Shown here: positions 43,128-51,451 of the stretch, in pieces
Layout of the letters: every line of letters begins with the position of its first letter
How positions within the stretch are numbered: the first letter of the stretch is position 1
NCBI GenBank assembly: GCA_900184925.1
Contig: FXYJ02000001.1
Span: forward strand, 496,001-560,000
Length of the DNA: 64,000 nt
Direction of reading: 5' to 3'
DNA from: Ruminococcaceae bacterium HV4-5-B5C
GTDB lineage: Bacteria; Bacillota; Clostridia; Oscillospirales; Acutalibacteraceae
Program-made: the position numbers and the translations under genes
The notes under the pieces: model-generated
What the model was told of the DNA's origin: nothing
The model's database searches: none
What the model saw: the letters and a program-made list of their open reading frames with translations, nothing else

Positions 43128-44080
43128 GCGCAGAGACAAAAAATGAAAACCGGCTGAAAACCGGTTCTGCATTGCAGAGCCTGGGTTCCCTGATTGCCCT
43201 TGTGGGACTGGTTGTGGTTTTCAGCATTATCAGCACCGATTTTCGCAGTTTCAACAACATCCTTGCCCTGCTCAAGCAGGCTTCGGTCAACGGCCTCATT
43301 GCCTTCGGTATGACAGGCGTCATTCTGACGGGCGGCATTGATCTTTCGGTAGGCTCAACGCTTGCGCTGACGTCGATGCTGTGCGCGGCGATGGTACACG
43401 GGGGTGTGCCTCCGGTTGTCGCCATGCTGGCGGTGCTTGTGCTTGGCGTTGTATTTGGCGCCGCGAGCGGAGCGCTTATCACCAAAGGCCGTCTGCAGCC
43501 GTTTATTGCAACCCTGATCACCATGACGGTGTTCCGCGGCCTGACCATGATCTTTTCCGGCGGAATGCCGATCTCCAATCTCGGCAATGATCCGTTCCTT
43601 ACGGGAATCGGCAAGGGAACGCTGCTTTTCATTCCTGTGCCGGTCTGGGTTATGCTTGCCATGTTCGCCCTGTTTTTCTTTGTACTGAATAAGACAACGT
43701 TCGGCCGCCGTGTTTATGCCACAGGCAGTAACGAGAAGGCTGCAAAGCTGGCCGGAGTTAACGTCAACAGGACGAAACTTCTTGTTTACATCGTTTCGGG
43801 CGTTACGGCAACGCTTGCCGGACTGATCCTGCTTTCCAGACTCAGCTCCGCGCAGCCGACCATCGGCACGGGCTATGAGATGGACGCAATTGCCGCCGTG
43901 GTTCTCGGCGGGACAAGCATGTCGGGCGGCCGGGGCAAAATATACGGAACCCTCGTGGGTGTTATCATCATTGCGGTTCTGAATAACGGGCTGAATATTA
44001 TGAATGTCTCGTCGTACTATCAGGACGTTGTCAAAGGGCTGGTTATCCTTCTGGCGGTGCTTTCCGACCGGAAGCGGTAA
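43124..44080 (+). CDS. rbsC: Ribose ABC transporter permease
   Basis: 318 residues with about eight to ten membrane segments. The family motif GGIDLSVGS lies near residue 68. YATGSNEKAAKLAGVNV precedes the EAA-like coupling region and GGTSMSGGRGKIYGTLVG. Works with rbsA and rbsB. Confidence 0.93.
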   Translation: MSAETKNENRLKTGSALQSLGSLIALVGLVVVFSIISTDFRSFNNILALLKQASVNGLIAFGMTGVILTGGIDLSVGSTLALTSMLCAAMVHGGVPPVVAMLAVLVLGVVFGAASGALITKGRLQPFIATLITMTVFRGLTMIFSGGMPISNLGNDPFLTGIGKGTLLFIPVPVWVMLAMFALFFFVLNKTTFGRRVYATGSNEKAAKLAGVNVNRTKLLVYIVSGVTATLAGLILLSRLSSAQPTIGTGYEMDAIAAVVLGGTSMSGGRGKIYGTLVGVIIIAVLNNGLNIMNVSSYYQDVVKGLVILLAVLSDRKR

Positions 44081-44135
44081 GAAATAAACTCGAGTGCACC
44101 GAAAAATATAATATATAAAAGGAAGGTATGCTTGT

Positions 44136-45089
44136 ATGAAAAGGATTTTCTCAGCAATTCTCGCAGTGTCTCTGGCATGTACCATGTCCGCCTGCAGCAC
44201 CGGGGCGCAGGAAGCGTCTTCCGCCGCAGCCTCAGCGGGCGCAGCTTCTGCAGCGTCGCAGTCCGGCGCGCTGAAGAACACAACAATCGGTCTCTCGGTT
44301 TCCACTCTGACCAACCCGTTCTTTGTCACGCTCTCGAACGGTGCGAAAGATGAGGCCAAAAAGCTTGGAGTAACGCTCACCGTGGTTGACGCGGGAGACG
44401 ACTCCGCAAAACAGACAAACGACATTGAAGACCTGATCTCGAAGAACATTGGCGTACTGATTGTCAATCCGGTTGATTCCGATGCTGTTGCTCCGGCAGT
44501 CAAGGACGCAAAGGCCAAAGGAATTAAAGTCATTTCCGTGGACCGGGTTGTAAACGGTGTGGATGTTGACTGCAAAATTGCATCCGACAATGTTATGGGT
44601 GCAAAGCTTGCCACTGATTATCTGACCCAGCTGATTGGCAAGAACGCAAAGGTTGCTCAGCTTGAAGGTGTTCCGGGCGCTTCCGCTACGGTTGACAGAG
44701 GAAAGGGATTCCATCAGTCGGCGGACGGAAACCTGAATGTGGTAGCCAGCCAGACAGCCCAGTTCGATCGTGCCAAGGGCCTTAATGTTACAGAAAATAT
44801 CCTTCAGGCCCACGGCGATTTGCAGGGCATCTTTGCTCAGAACGATGAAATGGCACTCGGCGCTGTCGAAGCCGTTGAAGCTGCAAAGAAGAAAGTCGTT
44901 ATTGTCGGATTCGATGCGACGGACGATGGCAAAAAAGCCGTTGAGTCCGGAAAAATGGCTGCAACAGTGGCACAGAAACCGGATCTGATGGGTGCTACCG
45001 CCGTTGACAACGCCCAGAAACTTATCAAGGGTGAAAAAGTGGAAGCCAGCATCCCGGTTGAAGTTACTCTGATCAAAGGGAAAGGCTGA
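44136..45089 (+). CDS. rbsB: Ribose ABC transporter substrate-binding lipoprotein
   Basis: 317 residues. A lipoprotein signal peptide with lipobox MSAC (Cys about 20) precedes an Ala/Ser-rich linker and a type-I periplasmic binding domain with NPFF, GLIVNPVDSDAV-like and DNVMGAKLA elements. Delivers ribose to RbsC. Final gene of the ribose operon. Confidence 0.92.
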   Translation: MKRIFSAILAVSLACTMSACSTGAQEASSAAASAGAASAASQSGALKNTTIGLSVSTLTNPFFVTLSNGAKDEAKKLGVTLTVVDAGDDSAKQTNDIEDLISKNIGVLIVNPVDSDAVAPAVKDAKAKGIKVISVDRVVNGVDVDCKIASDNVMGAKLATDYLTQLIGKNAKVAQLEGVPGASATVDRGKGFHQSADGNLNVVASQTAQFDRAKGLNVTENILQAHGDLQGIFAQNDEMALGAVEAVEAAKKKVVIVGFDATDDGKKAVESGKMAATVAQKPDLMGATAVDNAQKLIKGEKVEASIPVEVTLIKGKG

Positions 45090-45121
45090 GTTTCAGCGAT
45101 ACGGAAAGGAACCGTACGGTG

Positions 45122-45157
45122 GGAAGAGCCCGGTGCTTTGAAGCGCCGGGCTCTTTT
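45122..45157 (+). terminator. Terminator after rbsB
   Basis: AAGAGCCCGG pairs with CCGGGCTCTT around an eleven-base loop, then TT. Confidence 0.8.
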
Positions 45158-45225
45158 CGGGATAAACTGCAAAAAGCCTGCTTGGGACCGGTGCGCCTCG
45201 GCCCGGAGCCGTTCCGCACTGTCGC

Positions 45226-45254
45226 TTGCAAACGGCGGGAAACTTTGTTATAAT
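45226..45254 (+). promoter_or_regulatory. Promoter of folT
   Basis: TTGCAA (45226-45231), 17 bases, TATAAT (45249-45254). Its transcript begins just before the riboswitch. Confidence 0.85.
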
Positions 45255-45276
45255 ACAAATCATAAAATTCAATTTA

Positions 45277-45400
45277 ATGCAGAGTAGGTTTCCGCGCGTG
45301 CACCGCTTCACTGCGGCGCTCAGTGCCGCCCGGACGGGGAGTTGTCGGGTGGACGAAAAGCTTCGGCTTGCGGTGCGGGGGCCGCATCCCGCTGCTGCAT
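45277..45400 (+). promoter_or_regulatory. Probable tetrahydrofolate (THF) riboswitch
   Basis: The start ATGCAGAGTAGG and the end CCGCTGCTGCAT pair through ATGCAG/CTGCAT (stem P1) and carry the GAGTAG and GGTG...CCGCT landmarks of the THF motif. Inner stem GCACCGC/GCGGTGC is present. It precedes a folate transporter gene, the classical partner. The outer loops are longer than typical, so a covariance-model check is needed. Confidence 0.65.
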
Positions 45401-45411
45401 ATGCGAGGCAT

Positions 45412-45445
45412 GACCTCTTGTGCAGCACAGCTGCAGAAAGGGGTC
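45412..45445 (+). promoter_or_regulatory. Ribosome-site sequestering hairpin of folT
   Basis: GACCTCTT (45412-45419) pairs with AAGGGGTC (45438-45445) and TGCAGC with GCTGCA inside. It covers the AAAGGGG ribosome site. The 3' arm of riboswitch P1 (TGCTGCA, 45393-45399) can instead pair with TGCAGCA (45421-45427), giving an ON/OFF switch. Confidence 0.6.
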
Positions 45446-45451
45446 TTTCCT

Positions 45452-46009
45452 TTGAAACAGACGCTGAACTCGGTTCGCCTTTCCGTCCGTGAGCTCAGCA
45501 GCATCCGTACCGTTGCCGTCTGCGGCATGCTGCTTGCCCTTAAAATGGTGCTCAACCTGTTTACCGTCAATGTGTCGAGCCTGATTAAAATCGGTTTTTC
45601 CTATCTTCCGGTTGCCTTGGCTGGGATGCTTTTCGGCCCGGTTGTCGGCGGCATTGTCGGAGCAACGGGCGATGTCCTCGGTTATTTCATCCAGCCGAGC
45701 GGCCCGTATTTCCCGGGCTTTACTTTAAATGCGTTCCTTTCGGGGTTCGTTTACGGCCTTTTTCTGTACCGCAGACGGGCCGGAGTACTGCGGGTTTTTT
45801 CCGCGAAAGCGGCTGTCACGCTTCTTGTGAGCATCCTGCTGAACCCGCTCTGGCTTTCTATCCTTTACGGCAAGGCATTTTTTGCAGTTCTTTCCGCACG
45901 GATTGTGACCAGTCTGATTTTGCTCCCCATCGATACGGCAGTCCTTTTCACAGTGCTCAAAGTTATGGAAAAAAGCCGCGTTACCCGGCTGACACGTAAT
46001 AATTGCTGA
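45452..46009 (+). CDS. folT: Folate ECF transporter S component
   Basis: 185 residues with about six membrane helices. AGMLFGPVVGGIVGATGDVLGYF and the LNAFLSGFVYGLFLY segment fit the folate S component (FolT) that pairs with the EcfAAT energy module. The approximately 180-residue size is normal. TTG 45452 was chosen because AAAGGGG precedes it by 8 bases; longer in-frame versions would start inside the riboswitch. Imports folates, linking to glyA's THF chemistry. Confidence 0.88.
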   Translation: MKQTLNSVRLSVRELSSIRTVAVCGMLLALKMVLNLFTVNVSSLIKIGFSYLPVALAGMLFGPVVGGIVGATGDVLGYFIQPSGPYFPGFTLNAFLSGFVYGLFLYRRRAGVLRVFSAKAAVTLLVSILLNPLWLSILYGKAFFAVLSARIVTSLILLPIDTAVLFTVLKVMEKSRVTRLTRNNC

Positions 46010-46017
46010 AGCGGCGG

Positions 46018-46043
46018 GCGGAGCGGCCCGCTCCGCTTTTTCT
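46018..46043 (+). terminator. Terminator between folT and rimM
   Basis: GCGGAGCGG pairs with CCGCTCCGC, followed by TTTTTCTT. It ends just before the rimM AGGAGG, so it may only partly terminate and could serve as an attenuator for rimM-trmD. Confidence 0.65.
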
Positions 46044-46058
46044 TAGGAGGAGAAAAGT

Positions 46059-46574
46059 ATGGTGAAACAGTTTCTCGAAGCCGGCAAGATCGTCGGAACT
46101 CACGGAATCGGCGGGGAACTTCGGGTAGACCCGTGGTGTGATTCGGCGGATTTCCTGAAACGGTTCCATACACTGTATTTCAAAAAAGGCGAAATCCCTC
46201 TGAAGGTGGTTGCATCCCGCGTCCACAAGAACCAGCTCCTTCTGACGCTGGAAGGCGTGGATTCGATTGAAAAGGCAGACACATACCGCGGGAAAATCCT
46301 TTATCTGAACCGGGACGAGGCAAAAATTCCCGCAGGGCGCTATTTTATGGCTGATCTGATCGGTCTCGGCGTTTACGATGCGGATACGTTCGTGTATTAC
46401 GGAACAGTTACCGAAATTATGCGCACGGGTGCAAATGACGTTTATCAGGTTACTTCGGAAGGGAAAAAGAATTACCTGGTTCCCGCGGTCTCTTCCGTTA
46501 TTAAGGAGATCGACCTCGAAAAGGGTAAAATGCTGATTCAGCCGATCAAGGGGATCTTTGACGATGAGGATTGA
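46059..46574 (+). CDS. rimM: Ribosome maturation factor RimM
   Basis: 171 residues; two-domain RimM with GKIVGTHGIGGELRV at the N-terminus and YLVPAVSSVIKEIDLEKGKM (PRC-barrel) near the C-terminus. Helps 30S head assembly. ATG 46059 follows AGGAGG. Normally directly follows khpA. Confidence 0.93.
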   Translation: MVKQFLEAGKIVGTHGIGGELRVDPWCDSADFLKRFHTLYFKKGEIPLKVVASRVHKNQLLLTLEGVDSIEKADTYRGKILYLNRDEAKIPAGRYFMADLIGLGVYDADTFVYYGTVTEIMRTGANDVYQVTSEGKKNYLVPAVSSVIKEIDLEKGKMLIQPIKGIFDDED

Positions 46575-47313
46575 TCTGCTGACCCTTTTCCCAGGGATGT
46601 GTGAGACCGTCATGGCTGAAAGCATCGTCGGGCGTGCCCGCCGGAAGGGCGCGGTACAGGTTTGCTGCCACCAGATCCGAGACTATGCGCTCGACAAGCA
46701 CCAGCGGGTCGACGATTCCCCGTTCGGTGGGGGAATGGGCATGCTGATGCTGGCGGAACCGATCGCCCTGTGCATGGACGACCTGATTGAGCACCTTGGC
46801 TATAAGCCGCATACGGTCTATCTTTCCCCGCAGGGGAAGACGCTGACCCAGCGGCGTGTTCAGGAGCTTTCCAGTCTGGACGGCCTTGTATTACTGTGCG
46901 GGCACTATGAAGGAATTGACGGCCGTGTACTCGACGCGTATGTCGACGAAGAAATCTCCGTAGGGGACTATGTCGTCACGGGAGGGGAGCTTCCCGCACT
47001 GACGCTGGCCGACGCGGTCTGCCGCATGATCCCGGGTGTACTTGCAGATGACGAATGCTTTCAGCTTGAAAGTCATTTCAACTCGCTTCTGGAACACCCC
47101 CAGTACACCCGGCCCTCCGTCTGGCGGGGCAGGGAGGTTCCGCAGGTCCTGCTTTCCGGCGACCACGGAAACGTCTCCAGATGGCGCAGGGAGCAGTCGC
47201 TTCTTGTCACGGCACACAAGCGCCCGGAACTGCTTGCTTCCGCTGAACTGACGGAGGACGACCGCAAATTTCTCCGGTTGAACGGCTTTTCCTTACCTCT
47301 TTCCGGTCAATAA
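46564..47313 (+). CDS. trmD: tRNA (guanine-N1)-methyltransferase TrmD
   Basis: 249 residues. A SPOUT-family knot enzyme that makes m1G37 in tRNAs and prevents frameshifting. MRIDLLTLFPGM, DSPFGGGMGM, YLSPQGK, GHYEGIDGR and VGDYVVTGGE are all present. ATG 46564 overlaps the rimM end and follows AAGGGGATC. Confidence 0.95.
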   Translation: MRIDLLTLFPGMCETVMAESIVGRARRKGAVQVCCHQIRDYALDKHQRVDDSPFGGGMGMLMLAEPIALCMDDLIEHLGYKPHTVYLSPQGKTLTQRRVQELSSLDGLVLLCGHYEGIDGRVLDAYVDEEISVGDYVVTGGELPALTLADAVCRMIPGVLADDECFQLESHFNSLLEHPQYTRPSVWRGREVPQVLLSGDHGNVSRWRREQSLLVTAHKRPELLASAELTEDDRKFLRLNGFSLPLSGQ

Positions 47314-47440
47314 ATCCACACATACACATATAATGAGGCAGAGAGACTAAAAGTTTTCAACAATCCTGTCATGTTGCACAAAGAATGGATCGCTGTGCAC
47401 AGGTGCTTTCAGTTAGTAATCCAAAGTTTGCCGACCTTCC

Positions 47441-47468
47441 TTGACGGCCTGTCCAGAAGTGTTATAAT
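47441..47468 (+). promoter_or_regulatory. Promoter of ptsH
   Basis: TTGACG (47441-47446), 16-base spacer, TATAAT (47463-47468), then a leader of about 65 bases. The 47314-47440 stretch shows no other feature. Confidence 0.75.
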
Positions 47469-47539
47469 GGCATTAATTAATAATTTCGGTTATTGGATTT
47501 TTATGCGATTGCGTTTATTTTGTTAGGAGTGGATTCGTC

Positions 47540-47803
47540 ATGTATGTGAAAGAAGTACTGGTCCAGAATCAGGTGGGCCTGCATGCACGCCCGGCTACAT
47601 TTTTTATCCAGAAAGCCAATGAGTATAAGTCCTCCATCTGGGTGGAGAAGGAAGAGCGCCGCGTCAATGCAAAAAGCCTGCTCGGCGTGCTGTCTCTCGG
47701 GATTGTGGGCGGAACCACTATCAAGATTATCGCGGACGGTTCCGACGAAGAAGAGGCTGTCGGCAGCCTTGTCAAGCTGGTTCAGTCCGGCTTTGCAGAG
47801 TAA
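47540..47803 (+). CDS. ptsH: HPr phosphocarrier protein
   Basis: 87 residues; phosphocarrier of the sugar phosphotransferase system. GLHARPA holds the catalytic His15-equivalent and the VNAKSLLGVLSLG loop carries the regulatory Ser46 site. No enzyme I gene is nearby, as is common in Clostridia, so ptsI must be elsewhere. ATG 47540 follows TAGGAGTGG. Confidence 0.9.
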   Translation: MYVKEVLVQNQVGLHARPATFFIQKANEYKSSIWVEKEERRVNAKSLLGVLSLGIVGGTTIKIIADGSDEEEAVGSLVKLVQSGFAE

Positions 47804-47817
47804 TTCCGTTTTGGCTG

Positions 47818-47846
47818 AGGCACCGCTTCCGGCGGTGCCTTTTTCA
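47818..47846 (+). terminator. Terminator after ptsH
   Basis: AGGCACCGC and GCGGTGCCT form a 9-pair stem, loop TTCCG, then TTTTT. Confidence 0.85.
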
Positions 47847-47893
47847 GTTTCTGCCGTTTTTTAGGCTGACTCCGGCGGGGAGGGAAGAAGCGG

Positions 47894-48358
47894 ATGAAAC
47901 TTCTTGCAGTCAGTGCCGAAAATCTTGTGTGGTACGGCATGTTTGAAGCAAAGTATGACGCCTGTCTGAAAGAATATCTGTCCCGCATAAAGCCTCACGG
48001 GGCCGAACAGTTTGAGCAGCTGACCAAAGCGGGTCTTCTGCTGTGGGACTATATCCTTCTGGACGGAAAACCGGTTGGAAGCGTCTGGCTTGAAAAAGAA
48101 TCCGGAGATGCGAAGTCGGCGGTTCTTGGTATTTTCATCGCCGAGAAATCCTGCCGCGGGAAGCATATCGGAGAAGAAGCCGTGCGGTGGATTTGCCGCG
48201 ACGGAGCCGAAAAACTGGAAATAAATTTTATTGAACTGCATGTTAGACCCTATAATATGAGGGCGATCCGTTGTTACCGCAAATGCGGATTTGAAGAAAC
48301 GGGGCGCTTTGTCAAGCCGAACGGCGTCGAGGTCATTCAAATGATCCGGAAGCTGTGA
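47894..48358 (+). CDS. GNAT-family N-acetyltransferase
   Basis: 154 residues; acetyl-CoA-binding motif A near GIFIAEKSCRGKHIGEEAV and the usual ELHVRPYNMRAIRCYRKCGFEETGR end. Substrate unknown. ATG 47894 follows GGGAGGGAAG. Separate from uvrC by 19 bases, likely co-transcribed. Confidence 0.88.
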   Translation: MKLLAVSAENLVWYGMFEAKYDACLKEYLSRIKPHGAEQFEQLTKAGLLLWDYILLDGKPVGSVWLEKESGDAKSAVLGIFIAEKSCRGKHIGEEAVRWICRDGAEKLEINFIELHVRPYNMRAIRCYRKCGFEETGRFVKPNGVEVIQMIRKL

Positions 48359-48377
48359 TTTCGAAAGGAGGCGGACC

Positions 48378-50228
48378 ATGACCGACCACGAGAAACATAT
48401 CCGGGAGCTTCGTGCCCGTGCCATGCGCCTGCCGTTGCACCCGGGCGTTTATCTCATGCACGACAAGTCCGGAACGATCATTTATGTCGGAAAGGCGAAG
48501 GCACTGAAAAACCGCGTCAGCCAGTACTTCGGCTCCGAAAAAAACCACGACGAAAAGGTCCGGCAGATGGTTGCCCATGTGGAGTGGTTCGAGTATATCC
48601 TGACGGACAGCGAGTTTGAGGCGCTTGTACTGGAATGCAGCCTGATCAAACAGCACACGCCAAAGTACAATATTCTGCTGAAAGACGACAAAGGCTACAG
48701 TTATATCCGTGTGACGAAGGGGCCTTGGCCGCGCATCAGCGAAGCAAAGCAGACGGCGGACGACGGTGCGGAGTACATCGGCCCTTATGTCAGTGGCTGG
48801 TCGGTAAGACAGTCGGTGGAGGCGGCGCAGCATATTTTTCGTCTCCCGACGTGCAGCCGCGTTTTTCCGAGGGATATCGGCAAGGGAAGACCGTGCCTCA
48901 ATTATTTCATCAAACAGTGCTGCGCCCCGTGCTGCGGCAGGGTCACAGAAGAAGAATACGGCGAGGCGGTAAGCGACGCGCTGGATTTCCTGCGCGGCGG
49001 CAGCGCGGAGAGCGTCCGTGAACTGACCGGGCGTATGGAGGAAGCGGCGGAGAATCTTGAGTTTGAACGGGCCGCGCGCATCCGCGACCGCCTTGCGGCG
49101 ATTCGGAAGATGGCGGAGCGTCAGAAGGTCGTTTGTTCCAGAGTCGCGGAGCAGGACGTCGTTGCGATGACGCAGGGCGGAGGTAAAACCTGCTTCGAGG
49201 TGTTTCGGTTTGAAAAGAGCCGCCTGACCGACCGGGAAACGTTTTTCTCGAACGGCACGGGAACGCCGAAAGCCGCCAGAGGAGAATTTCTGGAACGCTA
49301 CTATTCCATGCGGGAACGCATTCCACCCCGCGTGATACTGGACGGCCCTGCGGAGGGTCAGGAGCTGATTGCCCGCTGGCTCTCGGAAAAAGCGGGCCGG
49401 AAAGTAACCGTAACGGTTCCGCAGAAGGGCGAGCAGGCGAGGCTTGCCGAGATGTGCCGGAACAATGCCGCCGAGCAGCTTGCCCAGACGACGGGGCGTA
49501 CCGGGCGCGAAGCGTCTGCGCTCGACGAGCTGGCCCGCTTGCTTGGGCTGCCAGAGCCACCCGCCTATATCGAGTCGTACGATATTTCGAACCTTGCGGG
49601 GGAAGAGAATGTTGCGGGGATGGTCGTATTCGAAAACGGCAGGCCGCTTCGTTCCGCTTACCGCAGGTTTAAGATTAAATCCGTCGTCGGGCAGGACGAC
49701 TATGCCTCCATGCGTGAGGTGATCGCCCGGCGCTTTGACGAGTATCGGAAAAATGAGGCCAGCGGCGAGGGGTTCGGCCGCCTTCCCGACCTGATTCTCC
49801 TCGACGGCGGCAGGGGGCATGTGGCAGCCGTTCAGCCTGTTCTGGATGCGGCGGGACTTTCCGTTCCGCTGTTTGGCATGGTGAAGGACGACCGCCACAG
49901 AACGCGGGCCATTGCAAAAAACGGAGGCGAAATTGCCATCAACTCCAACCGCAGTGCCTTTACGCTTGTTTCCACGATTCAGGACGAGGTGCACCGCTTT
50001 GCCATTGGTTATCATCGCACCCTGCGGAAAAAGACGGTGATCTCCTCCACACTGCTTTCCATCGAAGGCGTCGGGCCGACACGAGCCAAAGCCCTGCTCC
50101 GGCGCTTCCGCACGATTTCCGCAATCCGGGACGCAGACCTGCAGGAGCTTTTGGAAACACCCGGCTTAACCGAGCCGACCGCACAGAGCATTTATGCTTA
50201 TTTTCATCCGGATGGCCCGAAAAACTGA
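48378..50228 (+). CDS. uvrC: UvrC excinuclease subunit
   Basis: 616 residues; GIY-YIG nuclease domain near the N-terminus (PGVYLMHDKSGTIIYVGKAK), Cys-rich region, UvrB-binding UVR helix, RNase H-like C-terminal nuclease (SYDISNLAGE), and helix-hairpin-helix end. Makes both incisions in nucleotide excision repair. ATG 48378 follows AAAGGAGG. Confidence 0.95.
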   Translation: MTDHEKHIRELRARAMRLPLHPGVYLMHDKSGTIIYVGKAKALKNRVSQYFGSEKNHDEKVRQMVAHVEWFEYILTDSEFEALVLECSLIKQHTPKYNILLKDDKGYSYIRVTKGPWPRISEAKQTADDGAEYIGPYVSGWSVRQSVEAAQHIFRLPTCSRVFPRDIGKGRPCLNYFIKQCCAPCCGRVTEEEYGEAVSDALDFLRGGSAESVRELTGRMEEAAENLEFERAARIRDRLAAIRKMAERQKVVCSRVAEQDVVAMTQGGGKTCFEVFRFEKSRLTDRETFFSNGTGTPKAARGEFLERYYSMRERIPPRVILDGPAEGQELIARWLSEKAGRKVTVTVPQKGEQARLAEMCRNNAAEQLAQTTGRTGREASALDELARLLGLPEPPAYIESYDISNLAGEENVAGMVVFENGRPLRSAYRRFKIKSVVGQDDYASMREVIARRFDEYRKNEASGEGFGRLPDLILLDGGRGHVAAVQPVLDAAGLSVPLFGMVKDDRHRTRAIAKNGGEIAINSNRSAFTLVSTIQDEVHRFAIGYHRTLRKKTVISSTLLSIEGVGPTRAKALLRRFRTISAIRDADLQELLETPGLTEPTAQSIYAYFHPDGPKN

Positions 50229-50245
50229 TTTTTTTCCGGGCAAAG

Positions 50246-50274
50246 TTGACAGCGTGTCCGCTTCATGGGATAAT
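50246..50274 (+). promoter_or_regulatory. Promoter of the rsmD-coaD operon
   Basis: TTGACA (50246-50251), 17 bases, GATAAT (50269-50274), leaving a leader of about 120 bases. Confidence 0.7.
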
Positions 50275-50399
50275 AAAACAAAATCGGCGATTTTAAAGAT
50301 GGACCTGCCGCGTCAGGGGATGTGGAGAGAAATCTTTTTCATTCGCCGGAATGCCGCCGCCTTCTTTTCAGAGAGCGGACGCAAACAGGTGGTTAAAAT

Positions 50400-50951
50400 A
50401 TGAGAGTTATTACAGGAACGGCGCGCGGGAAGCGCCTTGTCACGCGGGAAGGGGACGCCGTGCGTCCCACACCGGAACGTGTAAAAGAAGCGCTGTTCAG
50501 CATCATACAGTTTGAGGTCGAGGGCCGCAGAGTCCTTGATCTTTTTGCCGGTTCCGGTCAGCTTGGCGTTGAAGCGCTCAGCCGCGGGGCCAGAGAAGCC
50601 GTGTTTGTCGATTCGAGCCGCGAGTCTGTTGAAGTTGTGAGGAAAAACGTTGAGTCCTGCGGCTTTGCGGATACAGCCCGAATTGAGAATATGGATTTTT
50701 CCGCTTTCCTGATGCGCCGGGAAAAACCGTTCGATCTCGCATTCCTCGACCCTCCGTACAGGACCGGTCTGCTCCAGCGGGCCCTGCCCCTTACCGCTGC
50801 CCGTATGAGCCCGGGCGGAACCGTGATCTGTGAAAATCCAGCGGATGAAGAACTGCCGGAGGAAGCGGGAGATTTTGTCCGGAACAGACAGTACCGGTAC
50901 GGAAAGATCTGCCTGACGGTTTACCGGCGGAAGGACGTGACCATTGAATGA
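50400..50951 (+). CDS. rsmD: 16S rRNA (guanine966-N2)-methyltransferase RsmD
   Basis: 183 residues. Rossmann SAM-methyltransferase with VLDLFAGSGQLGVEALSRGA and the catalytic FLDPPY (DPPY) motif. Methylates G966 of 16S rRNA. ATG 50400 follows AGGTGG. Ends with ATGA overlap on coaD, a widespread pairing. Confidence 0.93.
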   Translation: MRVITGTARGKRLVTREGDAVRPTPERVKEALFSIIQFEVEGRRVLDLFAGSGQLGVEALSRGAREAVFVDSSRESVEVVRKNVESCGFADTARIENMDFSAFLMRREKPFDLAFLDPPYRTGLLQRALPLTAARMSPGGTVICENPADEELPEEAGDFVRNRQYRYGKICLTVYRRKDVTIE

Positions 50952-51451
50952 GAACCGCAATCTGCCCGGGAAGCTTTGATCCGGTCACTCTCGGGCATAT
51001 GGATATCATCAGCCGTGCCCGCAAGATTTTTGACCATGTAATTGTTGCGGTACTGGTTAATCCCACGAAGAATACGGCGTTCACGCTGGAGGAGCGCATC
51101 GAACTGCTCAAGCGCTGCACGTCCGGAATGGATGATGTGGAGGTCGTGGGTTTTGACGGGCTTCTGGCGGATTATGCGCGGGTGCGCGGAGCGACCGCAA
51201 TCGTGAAAGGGCTTCGCGCCATGTCTGACTTTGAGTATGAGTTCCAGATGTCGCTGTTCAACAAAAAGCTGAATCCTGAACTGGAAACGGTTTTCCTCAA
51301 CACAACCGCCGAAAATATGTTCCTGAGTTCCAGCGGGGTGAAACAGATTGCCTGTTTCGGCGGGGATATTTCCAATTTTGTCCCCGGAATAATCCTCGAT
51401 GACATTCAACGCCGCTTATGCACGGGAGGGAAACAGAATGAATGTGGATGA
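50948..51451 (+). CDS. coaD: Phosphopantetheine adenylyltransferase
   Basis: 167 residues; nucleotidyltransferase with GSFDPVTLGHMDI (HxGH site) and FLSSSGVKQI (SSTxR-type site). Forms dephospho-CoA from phosphopantetheine and ATP, a committed step of CoA synthesis. It overlaps the coiled-coil gene that follows. Confidence 0.95.
   Translation: MRTAICPGSFDPVTLGHMDIISRARKIFDHVIVAVLVNPTKNTAFTLEERIELLKRCTSGMDDVEVVGFDGLLADYARVRGATAIVKGLRAMSDFEYEFQMSLFNKKLNPELETVFLNTTAENMFLSSSGVKQIACFGGDISNFVPGIILDDIQRRLCTGGKQNECG

Noticed and set aside
38842-46058. Mobile-element origin of the ribose island
   Set aside because: No integrase, transposase, attachment-site duplication or strong composition break was seen at either edge.
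48333-50015. A 560-codon minus-strand frame opposite uvrC
   Set aside because: Antisense of a well-conserved gene, no recognisable protein features.
50217-50241. CCCG-AAAAA...TTTTT-CGGG hairpin after uvrC as a terminator
   Set aside because: The T-run is inside the stem, not after it, so standard intrinsic termination is doubtful.
50212-50403. Short frame between uvrC and rsmD ending on the rsmD start (ATGA)
   Set aside because: No Shine-Dalgarno before either ATG (50212, 50299), and the first lies upstream of the rsmD promoter. It could be a leader peptide but evidence is too weak.
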